A stretch of 64,000 nt of DNA from Tridacna crocea (GCA_943736015.1 OX031062.1:59322962-59386961); one strand, 5' to 3'. Shown: positions 21,728 to 33,062, counted from the stretch's first letter. The notes: generated by a model not told the origin, from the letters alone. Made by a program: numbers and translations.

Positions 21728-23558
21728 CCCTTTACCAAACAATCCCTGGTTTTTACGACCCTGAGATAGAAGCGTTTTGAAAACACAAGAGGGCCAAGAT
21801 GGCCCTGGATCGCTCACCTGAATTTTTGAGATGACCATAGTCTATTTTTTTTTTTTTCTTTTTTAGCGTTGAAACATTGGAACCAAATTTATAATTTTGC
21901 CAAGCAATTTTCAAAAGGTCACCTGTAAAAGTCATTTCGAAATCTGACCATCAGTTTCAAAAAGAAGAATTTTTAAGAATTCTTCATTTCTGTATAAGAG
22001 CAAGTAACCCCCATCCACGAGAGCCATGTTTCTTGATGGATCAAAATTTACGAACAAGTTTTGAAAAGGGTCACCCAAGGAACATCTCTCTGAAATTATT
22101 TCAAAATCTGGCCAGCGGTTTCAGAGAAAGAAAATTTTAAAGAATTTCATCATGTCCGTATAGTGCAAGTAGCCCCCATTCACAAGAGCCATGTTTCTTG
22201 ACGGATCAAAATTATATGTACAGCTTTTGGAAAGGGTCACCAAAGGAACATCTCTGTCAGATTATTTTAAAATCTGACCACGGGTTTCAGAGAAGAAGAA
22301 TTTTCAAGAATTTCTTCATTTCCATCTAGTGCAAGTAGCCCCCATTCACTAGAGCCATGTTTCTTGGCCAATCAAAATTTCGCGAACAGTTTTAGAAAAG
22401 GGTCACCCAAGGAATATCTCTGTGATATTATTTCAAAATCTGGCCAGCGGTTTCAGAGAAGAAGAATTTTTAAGAATTTCTTCATTTCTGTATAGTGCAA
22501 GAAGCCCCCATTCACCAGAGCCATGTTTCTTGACGGATCAAAATTTCGCGAACAATTTTTGAAAAGGGTCACCCAAGGAACATCTGTGTGAAATTATTTT
22601 AAAATCTGGCCAGCGGTTTCAGAGAAGAAGAATTTTTAAGAATTTCTTCATTTCTGTATAGTGCAAGTAGCCCCCATTCACCAGAGCCATGTTTCTCGAC
22701 CAATCAAAATTTCGCGAACAATTTTTGAAAAGGGTCACCCAATGAACATCTCTGTGAAATTATTTCAAAATCTGACCAGCGGTTTCAGAGAAGAAGATTT
22801 TTTAAGAATTCCTTCATTGCTGTACAGTGCAAGAAGCCCCCATTCACCAGAGCCACATTTTTTGACCAATCAAAATTTCACGAACAATTTTTGAAAAGGG
22901 TCACCCAAGGAACATATCTGTGAAATTATTTCAAAATCCGACCAGCGGTTTCAGAGGAGAAGATTTTTAAAGAATTCTTTCATTTCTGTACAGTGCAAGA
23001 AGCCCCCATTCACCAGAGCCACATTTTTTGACGAATCAAAATTTCACGAACAATTTTTGAAAAGGGTCACCCAAGGAACATATCTGTGAAATTATTTTAA
23101 AATCCAACCAGCGGTTTCAGAGGAGAAGATTTTTAAAGAATTTGCTAAAAAATTCCATTTGGTTGCCATGGCAACCAGAGTTTTTGATGGAATCAAATTC
23201 TGTGAACAATTTTTAAAGAGGACCTCCCAAGGAACATTCCTGCCAAGTTTGGTCCAAATCCGCCCAGCGGTTTAGGAGGAGTTGATGTTTAAAGAATTGT
23301 TGACGACGGACGACGGACGACGCACGACGGACGACGGACACCGGGTGATCCTAAAAGCTCCCCTTGAGCACGTTGTGCTCAGGTGAGCTAATAATGGGAA
23401 AAGGAGAAAATGCTGGTAGCCAGTATTTTCTCCTTTTCCCTTAATGTTTTCTACCCTGCTGGAAACAAATTTCAATTTCTGAGTTACATTTATTTTGTCA
23501 TCTGCACATGTTTTCAATTTGGACCAGTCTAAAATTTTTTCGTGTGGTAAAGGATTAA
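21724..23558 (+). mobile_element. TTAA foldback MITE A split by a pearl-like element
   Basis: Left part 21724-21784 ends at GCGTTTTGAAAAC. The right part resumes at AATGGGAAAAGGAGAAAATG (23393) and runs to TTAA at 23555. Together they give one ordinary MITE with no obvious target duplication. Confidence 0.85.
21785..23391 (+). mobile_element. pearl-like (Helentron-type) element, 166-bp core repeats
   Basis: Left end ACAAGAG, hairpin AGGGCC-aagat-GGCCCT and GCTCACCTGA. The core has units of exactly 166 bp; the GGGTCAC marker is at 22068, 22234, 22400, 22566, 22732, 22898 and 23064. The diverged last unit contains GGTTGCCATGGCAACC. Then come a (GACGACG)n-type microsatellite (23304-23340), a 3' hairpin GAGCAC-gtt-GTGCTC and AGGTGAGCTA, the inverse of the left end. 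Confidence 0.85.
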
Positions 23559-23679
23559 ACAATTGCATAGTAGACTAATAAGCATCAGCAGGAGTCCAAG
23601 CACAGATCATGCTCAGCTGCTATTCTTCCACAATCATTTCATTTAAAAATTATACCTGTGCCTACTTTTGAGATTTCAT
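23559..23679. other. short spacer
   Basis: Nothing recognised. Confidence 0.3.
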
Positions 23680-24178
23680 GTGGTTGGTTGGCTGTGTTGG
23701 GGTTTAACCCATTACCAAACGACAATATTTTAGAGTGGTCCAAATTGAAAGCATTTGCAGACGACAAAATAAAAGTGACTGAAAATTTGAAATTTGTTTT
23801 GTGAAGGGTAGAAAACATTGTGGGAAAAGGAGAAAATGCTGGTTACCAGCATTTTCTCCTTTTCCCACAATGTTTTCTAAAGGCTTCTTTCTCAGGGGCG
23901 TCAAAAGTAGGGATTGTGTGGTAATGGGTTAATGCCACTTTAACAGCTAGGGTCATATCATGGCGGTCGGTGACGCACATGTGTTTCCTGGCTTTCTTCA
24001 TACCAGTACTAACACTACTTTCTTTCCAAAGGCACCGACTACTTTTCTCACATGCTTCAGCAGAGGTGAGAGGTGAAAATACGCCGGAAAGAAAGTTTGC
24101 CTTGACCGCCCGGTATCGAACTCACAACCACCAGATCATGAGTCCAACACGCTCACCACTGAGCCACCCGGGCAGGCT
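23680..24178 (-). mobile_element. tRNA-derived SINE (type A) carrying a MITE
   Basis: Minus strand: head GGTGGCTCAGTGGTGAGC and GAGTTCGATACCGGG, body with TTCGGCGT-like and ACTGGTATGAAGAAAGCC, then the tail region and (AACC)n-type end at 23680-23702. A TTAA MITE occupies 23704-23932 at the SINE's own TTAA. The anticodon-arm region reads GGACTCATGATCTGG. Confidence 0.85.
23704..23932 (-). mobile_element. TTAA foldback MITE A nested in SINE
   Basis: Consensus-like and complete, with a perfect hairpin. The uninterrupted SINE at 33381 reads GGGGTTTAACGCC at the same place, which shows the TTAA target duplication directly. Confidence 0.93.
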
Positions 24179-24257
24179 TTGAGATTTCAATGCTTTCAAA
24201 AGTTCTCGGCTATTAAAAAAAAAGATTTTTGATAGCCAGCATTTTCACTTTTCATAT

Positions 24258-24345
24258 CTTTAACCTTTTACCAAACAATTAGGAATTTTGAAATTCCAGA
24301 GGAAGAAGACTTTTAAAAACATTGTAAAACTCCTTTTTTCACAAA
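24258..24345 (+). mobile_element. MITE A fragment
   Basis: TTAACCTTTTACCAAACAAT terminus and left arm; the hairpin has collapsed to ACATTGTAAAACTCC. Confidence 0.55.
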
Positions 24346-24456
24346 AATTCTGCCATATCTGAAAATCCTGTCCACCAATGATGTCACATTGGATATACCT
24401 TAAGTTTTATTGATCAGGAAAGACTACAAAAGCCTATTCTCCATGCATTCTTTTAA

Positions 24457-24994
24457 AGGTGGGTATTTAGAATTTTTACATCTCATCAAATTAAAAAATA
24501 TATATCGCTGAAATTCATACGAAGAAATAATACAAATCATCAATAATCAAGATTCATAAAATTACAAAAACAAAATTTTTTGATTGTGTTCCCTTGAAAG
24601 GCTATGTAGCCTCTGAAGGTATTTTTAGATTTCGCGCCAAAAATCAATAAAGCATTTTGGGAATGCCAAGTGACTGGCACGTGACTCATAACGCTTTAAT
24701 TCCATTACATAACAAACATGTAATAATTATTTTCCATAATGTTTTCTTCGGACGTTATGTTTGAAACTTTGTCTGTGTATTCCTGTATGTAAATGAGCGA
24801 ACTGATCATCTAAAAAGAGAAAGTGTCTCCCGTAGGTGTCCACCTTGGCTGTAGTAAATCTGTAATTTCTCATGTTGTTGGACAGTTTTCGACTACTGGG
24901 GTTTTATGAATGAAAATTAAAAGGCTTTGGGAGTATAAGGATGATTGTTTGGCATTTTTGTAAAATCTTCGTCCCAAAATCTGAAGGGCCACCT
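24457..24994. mobile_element. TTAA-flanked element with AGGTGG termini
   Basis: TTAA (24453-24456), AGGTGGGTATTTAGAATTTT … GTCCCAAAATCTGAAGG, GCCACCT, TTAA (24995-24998). Imperfect terminal repeats pair for ~20 bp. 538 bp, no coding frame. Termini differ from the MITE family, suggesting another piggyBac- or Kolobok-type non-autonomous element. Confidence 0.62.
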
Positions 24995-25235
24995 TTAACA
25001 CATGAAATTATGTGATCAATAGTGTAAAAAAATTTACATGTATTGAAATTTATTATATCCAGATACTCAAAGAGCTGAGATATTTCACTGAGCGATGCTA
25101 GTTTTGTTCATTCTCAGTGCTAAAATGCACTCTAAAAATCTTCCTCACAACTGCAAAGGAGTGCAAACAGGTTGCAGACACAGACAACATTCTGTCAGAA
25201 CCAATTAGCTAGCTGATTCAACCCTGTCTAAATAC

Positions 25236-25381
25236 TTAACCACTTGATCCCTGCTTTGTACAACCCTGAGAAAGGTGCCTCTTGAAAACACTGTGGCAAG
25301 AGGAGAAAATGCTGGTAACCAGCATTTTCTCCAGCATTTTCTCCTTCTACCACAATGTTTTCTTCCATTCCCAAAACAACT
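25236..25381 (+). mobile_element. TTAA foldback MITE A, right half lost
   Basis: The right stem contains a local duplication (ATTTTCTCC twice). Cut by the inverted copy starting at 25382. Confidence 0.75.
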
Positions 25382-25508
25382 TTAACTCATTACCAAACGA
25401 CAAATTTTAGGTTTGTCCAAATCGAAAGCATTTGCAGACAACAGTATAAAAGTTACTGCAAATTGGAAATTTGTTTTGTGAAGGGTAGAAAACATTGTGG
25501 GAAAAAGA
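25382..25508 (-). mobile_element. TTAA foldback MITE A, left half only
   Basis: TTAACTCATTACCAAACGAC to GTGGGAAAAAGAAATC; it stops inside the left stem. Confidence 0.75.
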
Positions 25509-25959
25509 AATCAAAGGACTGAAGGTCCTGAAAGTCGCACTAATGGTGAAACCTTGATATTTTGGGACTGATAGATGGTCATCACCCTTTTACAACACAA
25601 TCTTGCTTTTATGTAATTCAAACAGCTTTGGAAAACAGAGCTGAAAGAAAGAAAAACTCATTTGTTTTTACTCAAGGTTTTCTTCCAGTTAGACTCAAAT
25701 TTAATGGTGTAGTCAAATTTGATTAGTTTTCAGCAATTCTTCGATTTTGACTAGTCTGCAATTTACTTGAGCAAATGCAGTTACTTGTAATAGGCAGCTT
25801 CCCACCAAGTTAGATCTTTTCATTTTTCTTTTTCTTTAATATATCCATGTTGGCATATAGCCTGACATAATATACCCAAAACAATATTAAATGTATGTCA
25901 TTGGTCACCTCTATTACTTGGAACTTATTGAAACAGTGCCACTGCATACCGATGCTAGC
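25509..25959. other. intergenic with very decayed MITE
   Basis: 25575-25690 shows CCCTTTTACAACACAATC and a remnant hairpin. Nothing else recognised. Confidence 0.35.
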
Positions 25960-27322
25960 ACTTGACAATTTTTGAAAAGGGACACATAAGGGACATCTCT
26001 GTGAAATCATTTCAAAATCTGACCAACCATTTCAGTGAAGAAGAATTTTCAAGAATTTCTTCATGTCCGAATAGTGCAAGTGGACCCCATTTACCAGAGC
26101 CATGTTTCTTGATGGATCAGAATTTCGAAAACATTTTTGAAAATGGTCACCCAAGGAAGATTGCTTTGAAATTATTTTAAAATCTGATCATGGGTTTCAG
26201 AGAAGGTGAATTTTCAAGAAATTCTTCATTTCCATATAGTAGCCCCAATTCACCTGAGCCATGTTTCTTGGCAAATCAAAATTTCGCGAACAAGTTTTTA
26301 AAAGGGTCACCCAAGGAACATCTCTGTGAACTTTTTTCAATATCTGATCAGCCGTTTCAGAGAAGTAAGAATTTTCAAGAGTTTCTGCATGTCCATATAA
26401 GTACAAGTAGCCCCCATTCACCAGAGCCATGTTTCTTGACGGATTGAAATTTCGCAAACAATTTTTGAAAAGGGTCACCCATAGAACATCCCTGAGAAAT
26501 TACTTCAAAATATGACCAGTGGTTTCTGAGAAGAAGAATTTTTTAGAATTTCTTCATTCCTGTATAGTGCAAATAGCCCCCATTCACCAGAGTCATGTTT
26601 CTTGACTGATCAAAATTTCACGAAAAAGTTTTGGAAACAAAGGGTCACTTAAGGTAGTGGACCTGTAATAAGCATAGTGCAGCATGGTATAAAATTTCTG
26701 GACAGTTGATAAGACATATTTTGTACAGATATGATACTATTGCACATTTTTGACCGAACAGAAATTCCTTCGGGGTCCGTCTTGAAATTATTTGTTGATA
26801 ATTTTGTTAGTTTCCAGAAAAGGGAGGTAATTATCATATCCATTTGTAATGAAATTATAGTAGTTATAGATTTATAAATGATAATTCTAGGAAGGACAAA
26901 AAAGAAAAAGTGGCTCGGTGAAAGTAGTACAATAGTGCTCATTTTTAATCTTAGCAAATTTTCTAGGGTAATATTATAGTGGAAATAGCTGTTTTCTATT
27001 ACGGGTCCACTACGTTAAGGAACATCTCTGTGAAATTATTTTAAAATCTGGCCAGCTGTTTCAGAGAAGAAGATTTTTAAAGAATTTCTTAGAAAACTGT
27101 TTGGTTGCCATGGCAACCAAAACTTTTGATGTAATCAAATTCTGTGAACAATTTTCAAAGAGGACCTCCCAAGGAACATTCCAGCCAAGTTTGGTCCATA
27201 TTGGCCCAGCGGTTTTGGAGGAGTTGATGTTTAAAGAATTGTTGATGACGCATGACGGATGACAGACACCAGGTGATCCTAAAAGCTTCCCTTGAGCATG
27301 TTGTGCTCAGGTTAGCTGAAAA
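25960..27322 (+). mobile_element. pearl-like element, second copy of the 21785 family, left end lost
   Basis: About six ~160-170 bp core units (GGGTCAC-type marker near 25979, 26144, 26304, 26472 and 26642), the GGTTGCCATGGCAACC unit, a short GACG tract and 3' hairpin GAGCAT-gtt-GTGCTC. A 362-bp element is inserted at 26653-27014. Confidence 0.8.
26653..27014. mobile_element. TTAA-flanked element with GTAGTGGACC termini
   Basis: Sits inside a pearl core unit. TTAA at 26649-26652 and 27015-27018. Inverted termini GGTAGTGGACCTGTAATA and TATTACGGGTCCACTACG. The interior has no recognisable protein. Confidence 0.75.
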
Positions 27323-27440
27323 AACAGTCCGAAGGTTTTTCATCTCAACCAAACTGACTCTCAAATTATAAAAAATATTTGCAAAGTAATTAATAACTAT
27401 GCAATCTACAACAGGTTAAAGACCATTGTGAATAATTAGT

Positions 27441-27661
27441 TTAACTCATTACCAGACCAGCCCAATTTTAGGCTTGTCCAAATTGAAAGCATTTGCAGAC
27501 GACAAAATAAAAGTGACAGAAAATTTGAAATTTGTTTTGTGAAGGTTAGAAAAAATTGTGGGAAAAGGAGAAAATGCATTTTTTTTCCCTTTCCCACAAT
27601 GTGTTCTAAAGGCTTCTTTCTCAGGGTAGTCGAAACTAGGGATTGTGTGGTAATAGGTTAA
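27441..27661 (-). mobile_element. TTAA foldback MITE A, hairpin tip lost
   Basis: Both TTAA present. The tip is replaced by AAAATGCATTTTTTTTCC, removing the CTGGTTACCAG centre. Confidence 0.83.
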
Positions 27662-28001
27662 TCACCACATTAAATTTGTTACACTCTTTTTGAGTTTTGA
27701 AATTTTATCTTTGCTATCCAAACAATGTAATTATTGTATCAAATTCTTTGTCAGGGTAGTCGAAACTAGGGATTGTGTGGTAATGGGTTAATCACCACAT
27801 TAAATTTGTTACACTCTTTTTGAGTTTTGAAATTGTATCTTTGCTATCCAAACAATGTAATTATTGTATCAAATTCTTTCTCAGGGTAGTCGAAACTAGG
27901 GATTGTGTGGTAATGGGTTAATCACCACATTAAATTTGTTACACTCTTTTTGAGTGTTGAAATTGTATCTTTGCTATCCAAACAATGTAATTAATGTATC
28001 A
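27612..28001. repeat. 130-bp tandem repeat, three units
   Basis: The marker CAGGGTAGTCGAAACTAGGG is at 27622, 27752 and 27882. Each unit contains the last ~45 bp of the MITE plus ~85 bp of flank, so the array grew from the MITE right junction. Confidence 0.85.
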
Positions 28002-28370
28002 CATTTCTCTGTTATATCATTTCTTTAAATGTGCTGATGCTTATGTTTTTTTTTTTCATATATAAAACATATTTTTATAATGATGGATAAATATTTTTGA
28101 AGTATCCAATATGCTTTTTTTTTTTCATTAATAGTAACTTTATCTTCCTTAAAAAAAAAAAATAGAAAGAAAAAAGTGATTTTATCACTAAGCATTTGAT
28201 TGACTTCGCTATGTTTATTGTTAAATAAGTTTCATCACTGGTTTTAATCATGTAAGGCAAATTCAAAATAAAGCAAGAGTTATAAATCGTCATGATGACG
28301 AATACGTAATTTCTATTAATTTTTACACAAATTGAAGTTAGAAATACTATAAAAATCATGTGTTCATTTT
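28002..28370. other. AT-rich low-complexity DNA
   Basis: Several poly-T and poly-A runs; no gene. Confidence 0.4.
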
Positions 28371-28495
28371 GACTACACATTGGGTACGTTTTGACTCCAC
28401 TTGGGTAGGTTTAGACTTCATTTGGGTAAGTTTTGACTCCATTCGGGTACGTTTTGACTTGGGTACGTTTTGGTTTGAGTACGTTTTGACTGTAA
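28371..28495. repeat. GGGTACGTTTTGACT tandem motif
   Basis: Seven or so degenerate units of TTGGGTACGTTTTGACTCCA type. The same motif occurs at 37213-37289 (as a palindrome) and 40690-40770. Confidence 0.7.
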
Positions 28496-29572
28496 ACCCC
28501 TCAACAGTGCAACTGTCAATGTACGGTCGTAATTGCTGTATTTTACCTTGCGTTCCATATTTCATGTTGTATTTACTGTATACGGAGGGGATGCAATATC
28601 CTTGTCGCCACTCTTTTGGGGTCCGAACAAATGCAGTAATCAACATTTTAACTTTACTGGTGTTAATCGTTATACACGTGCGTTTGTTTTCTATCCCGTC
28701 CGCCATTTGCATTTTCTTAATCAAAGTACAATTTTGTACTTCAAACTTAAGCTGATCAAAGACCTAAAATACTAGAATTGATAGCAAAAGTTCATGTCTG
28801 ATTTCCATAAAATCGTGTATGTAAGCGTTTCGCATGCAGTTTTATATGTTACAGAAGTTTTTTGATGTGTAATGGAATAGTTTTTTGGTGTTTTGGGGTA
28901 TTCGAGTGGTTTGGGGTGTTTCATCCGAGACGTACGTTACAAACTAGGTCAAAGCTGCGGAACGAAACAAATTTTCAAATTTAGAGCGAGTTTTACGATA
29001 TTTAACCCTGAATTCATGGTTTGCATGGTTTAAAAGAGTTGATTTCAAATGACATCACTCGAGTCCGAAATTCCACCCTTATAAGCGAAGCTCTACCGGT
29101 CTCGATAATACAGGAATATTTACAGTAAGGTGCTCTCGATAAGCCATATTAATCCGCGATCCCTTTTAAACTCACATTAAGCACTGATGGGGGATATCTT
29201 AGCTGAATTGTGTTTTCTTTACCCATCTAAACAAAGATAGATGTTAAATTTTCACATGATATACAAAATAACCGCATTTTTTTTTAATTTAAAATTTGAG
29301 TCACGTTCTCCTTTTTCTAGCGTAGGTATATGAGTTATATGAGTTACCGGGTCCAGTCCCATCATAAAGAACAAATTCCAGACATACCAAAGAAAAAGTA
29401 GTTCTACAGCGATTGGGTTTAAAGCAGAGTAACTGCACCTCGTTTATGAAGTATATACGACGTTTTTGATCCAATTTTTTTCATGATTCTTCAACCCACT
29501 ATAGACACCCCCCAACCCACCCTGAGCTCCTCGAGCTCATCGCAAAAAGTCGAACGTTTTGACAAACGTGCG
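28496..29572. other. unique DNA, no exon recognised
   Basis: The open frame at 28356-28724 (minus) and its antisense at 28360-28755 extend from the GGGTACG repeat and lack recognisable domains, so they are treated as repeat-driven. Confidence 0.4.
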
Positions 29573-29677
29573 ACTTAAAAATGCTGGTTACCAGCATTTT
29601 CTCCTTTTCCTGCAATTTTTTCAAAAGGGTTCTTTCTCAGGGTTGTCAAAAGTAGGGATTGTGTGGTAATGGGTTAA
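29573..29677 (-). mobile_element. MITE A right half
   Basis: Starts at the hairpin tip (AAAATGCTGGTTACCAGC) and runs to TTAA. Confidence 0.75.
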
Positions 29678-29739
29678 TTTTTTTAGTGATATTCGTATTG
29701 TATTCTGCAAATTTTATGCTTTCAATTAGAACAAAATTT

Positions 29740-30186
29740 CAATTTTAAGATTAGTAACTTTTTTTTTCACTCTTTCCAAATGCTTGCTGTCTGCGGATGG
29801 AAATTTCAACATCTTTCTCACAATGTTTTGGAAAGGCTTCTTAGAGGTCATACAAACTTGGGGCTGTGTGGTAAAAGAATAATATGTACATGTATTTGAA
29901 ACAGAAGAGATCTATGAACTACTTGTTTAAGTCTTTACCTAACGACAAAATATATGCCTCGTCTTAATTATGTGAAAGCATTGTTTAGAGACAACAAATT
30001 TGGTAAAGTTTTCAGCATGACGGAAATGCATAGATTTTGTGTTTAAGATAGTAAAAAACATTGAGTGAATGGAGAAAATGCTGGTTACCAAATGTTTTCT
30101 CTTGTAACCACTATGTTTTTATTTCATTTTCTAGCAAATTTTCTCAGGAGTCTCTAAAACTTGGTTGTTTGGTGTGAAGGGCTAAT
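29740..30186 (-). mobile_element. two decayed MITE A copies
   Basis: 29740-29882 keeps the TTTCTCACAATGTTTTGG right arm. 29928-30186 keeps TTTAAGTCTTTACCTAACGAC and an imperfect GCTGGTTACCAAATG hairpin. Confidence 0.55.
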
Positions 30187-30450
30187 CACTGATCAGTAAA
30201 GAGAGGAAGTGCTTTCAAAATCTACATGTAAATCTGGTTTATATTCCTGGTACCTCCACTTGCCAACCTAATAGTTCTTCTTGCTGTGGACCTAATATGT
30301 ACCGAAGAAATTAAGATAAAAGCAAAAATTGCAAGTAACAGATAACATCACCCTTTTTCATGACCTTTCCACATGCATGTAACTATTCATACATCAATGC
30401 AAAATATTTAAAGAAAGTTTTACAGGTCATCATAGATCTAAATGACTATA

Positions 30451-30811
30451 CATCCTCGGATACCCCGGGTTCCCTATTTGCTACGCTACATCGACCCCTG
30501 GGACAATTAGTTGAATTTCCTTCGCTTTACCGCAGGCCGAATGCTGGCTTTTCATTGGTTCCATCATCATTTTGTGATGGGCGAGTGTACTGTACGCTAT
30601 GACGTTTCGTATCGATTTTCGGCGGCTCGCTTTACCGCTGGCCGAATGCTGGCTTTTCATTGGTTCTATCATCATTTTGTGATGGGCGAGTGTACTGTAC
30701 GGTATGACGTTTAGTATCGATTTTCGGCGGCTGATTCAAAGTTTTATTAGTCAATTGTCCCAGGGTCGATGTAGCGTAGCAAATAGAGAGACCCTGGGGT
30801 ATCCGAGGATG
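30451..30811. mobile_element. Mutator-like MITE with 9-bp TSD, copy 1
   Basis: CATCCTCGGATACCCCGGG … CCTGGGGTATCCGAGGATG, with inverted repeats of ~60 bp (they include TTTGCTACGCTACATCG). Perfect 9-bp direct repeats ATGACTATA at 30442-30450 and 30812-30820. The interior GGCCGAATGCTGGCTTTTC block (~105 bp) is tandemly duplicated, unlike the 35091 copy. Nine-bp duplication and long inverted repeats are typical of Mutator-like elements. Confidence 0.85.
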
Positions 30812-30958
30812 ATGACTATACATGTACCAGTGGTTCTTGAGATATGATTGATAATTACACGCTGGCTTTCAAGGTAGGTACTTTTTAAGCTCATCAAGAA
30901 AGCTCCACATTGGTTCACTTAACAAATCATTCATCAGTCTGTAACTGCTGTTGAAGTA

Positions 30959-31192
30959 TTAACTCATTACCAAACGAAAATATTTTAAGCTTGTCCAAAT
31001 CGAAAGCATTTGCAGAGGAAAAAAATAAAAGTGACTGAAAATTTGAAATTTGTTTCGTGAAGAAAAGAAAACATGGTGGGAAAAGGAGAAAATGCTGGTT
31101 ACCAGCATTTTCTCCTTTTCCCCACAATGTTTTTTTCTAAAGGCTTCTTTCTCAGGGTTGTCAAAAGTTGGGATTGTGTGGTAATGGGTTAA
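30959..31192 (-). mobile_element. TTAA foldback MITE A
   Basis: Complete. Left stem CATGGTGGGAAAAGG; right stem has CCCCACAATGTTTTTTTC insertions. Confidence 0.86.
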
Positions 31193-32229
31193 AAGTACCT
31201 AAATCTGATTCTTTTGAACAACTTACACTGAGCAAACCTTGAAAAAGACCTCAAAAATAGTCTGCTATCAACAGCAGCAAGTCCAAGAACATGATTAAGA
31301 TTTATACCGTTTTATCCATCAAAAACTACACACAAATATCACATCCATTTATCCAAACAAATTTGGTCTCCAACTTCATCATCTGAAGTACTGAAAGTCT
31401 GATGAATAACTCTCTTTGTAAAATCACAAATTGAACTCATTTTCAACACATTGCTATTATTTCTCCTTCAGACAAATTTTGTTGCTTTAAAGTAGACATT
31501 TAAAAACAATCTTGCTAATGAAGATATTGCTTATGACAAGCAGTTTCTCCTCTTGCCAAAATGTTTTGAAATGCATTCATGCATAAGACATCCCTATTTT
31601 ACAAAAATGTTTTCAAAATTTTCCTCTGACTATTAGCTTTTAACAGGAGGCAACAACAGGTAACAACTTAATTTGATTTTTTTATTCACAACAATATCCT
31701 ACATTTCAAAAGTGTCAAATTGTTCATTTTTTATCACAGGAGAAAAAAATTTATTAAACATTCAGTCCACCCACAAATTTAAATTACAAAAGGTCAGGTA
31801 CAAAAGAGTCCATTTTCAATCCTTTACAATATCAAGTTTGTTTCGGGGGGTATTGCTTTTCAAGCTATAATCACTAGAATAGGTAATGTAAACCCATAAA
31901 AAATATCAGGTTTTTTTTCAGCTGTGAAATAATGATGATACTTCTATTGAGAAATGCTTGCATTTCTAAAAACCTTCTCATTTTTCTATTTTGAGTTCAA
32001 AGTAAAAAATTTCATACTGAGTCCTGTCTTTGTAGATGTATTTTAAAGTTTATGATTCAAATATTGGTTTGAGAATAAACCATATTCATACTGAAAATAT
32101 CATTGATCCAGATGTTGACAAAGTCATGACAACATACTGTAGAACAAAAAAAAACCAGAATAACTGTTTTTTTTTCCCTTTGTCAAAGTGTTTTGAACCT
32201 TTTGTGATAAACGGTTCAAGATTTTGTGT
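31193..32229. other. AT-rich intergenic
   Basis: No exon. Short MITE-like scraps (CAGTTTCTCCTCTTGCC near 31541; CCCTTTGTCAAAGTG near 32175). Nothing else supported. Confidence 0.4.
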
Positions 32230-32459
32230 TTAAGTCTTTACGATCCAACAAAATTTAGTGTGGTCCAAATTAAAAGCATCAGTCTGTAAATGACACTTTA
32301 TTGAGCTGACATGGTTATAATTGTTAGTGATAGTGTAGAAAACCTTGTGGGAAAAGGAGAAAATGCCGGTTACCAGCATTTTCTCCTTTTCCAACAAGGT
32401 TTTCTAAAGGCTTTTTCCTCAGAGTTGTTAAAACTCATGATTGTGTGGTAAAGAGTTAA
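32230..32459 (-). mobile_element. TTAA foldback MITE A
   Basis: The left arm is diverged. The stem shows the paired variant AAACCTTGTGG / CAACAAGGTTTTC. The right TTAA is shared with the next copy. Confidence 0.83.
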
Positions 32460-32685
32460 CTCATTACCAAACGACAAAATTTTAGGTTTGTCCAAATCAA
32501 AAGCATTTGCAGATGACAAAATAAAAGTGACTGAAAATTTGAAATTTATTTTGTGAAGGGTAGAAAACATTGTGGGGAAAGGAGAAAAATCCTGGTTACC
32601 AGCATTTTCTCCTTTTCCCACAATGTTTTCTAAAGGCTTCTTTATCAGGGTCGTCAAAAGTAGGGATTATGTGGTAGTGGGTTAA
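32456..32685 (-). mobile_element. TTAA foldback MITE A
   Basis: Complete. Left stem GAGAAAAATCCTGG carries an insertion and a C unmatched on the right. Confidence 0.88.
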
Positions 32686-33062
32686 GCCAACAACAACTTT
32701 TCAGACTCCCACTGTGAGAAATGAAATTTGATGACATATACAGAAATTACAACAGCTAACCGTTCAAGGCCTGATTTTTTTTGTCAAAAATACTGAAAAA
32801 AAAAAAACAGTGATTACATAATTGCTGTTTTAAAAATGAAGACAATATGCAGTGAACATCAGACTTCATATCACTGGAACAATTGCAACATTATCTTGAT
32901 ACACACCGTCTATAAAAGCCTTCACAGTAGAACAGACTCTTCAATGGTATGTTTTTTTAACCCTTTATCACACAATCCTGGCTTTTAACAAACTTGAAGA
33001 AGACACATTTTGAAAACATTCCAGGAAATGTAAACTTAGTACCACTAGATAAAATTTTGGAT

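Noticed and set aside
26190..26478. Open frames in the 25960-27322 region
   Set aside because: They run through pearl core repeats and recur in other units with frame changes.
28356..28755. 122- and 131-codon frames on opposite strands
   Set aside because: They overlap the GGGTACG repeat, show no domain, and are antisense to each other.
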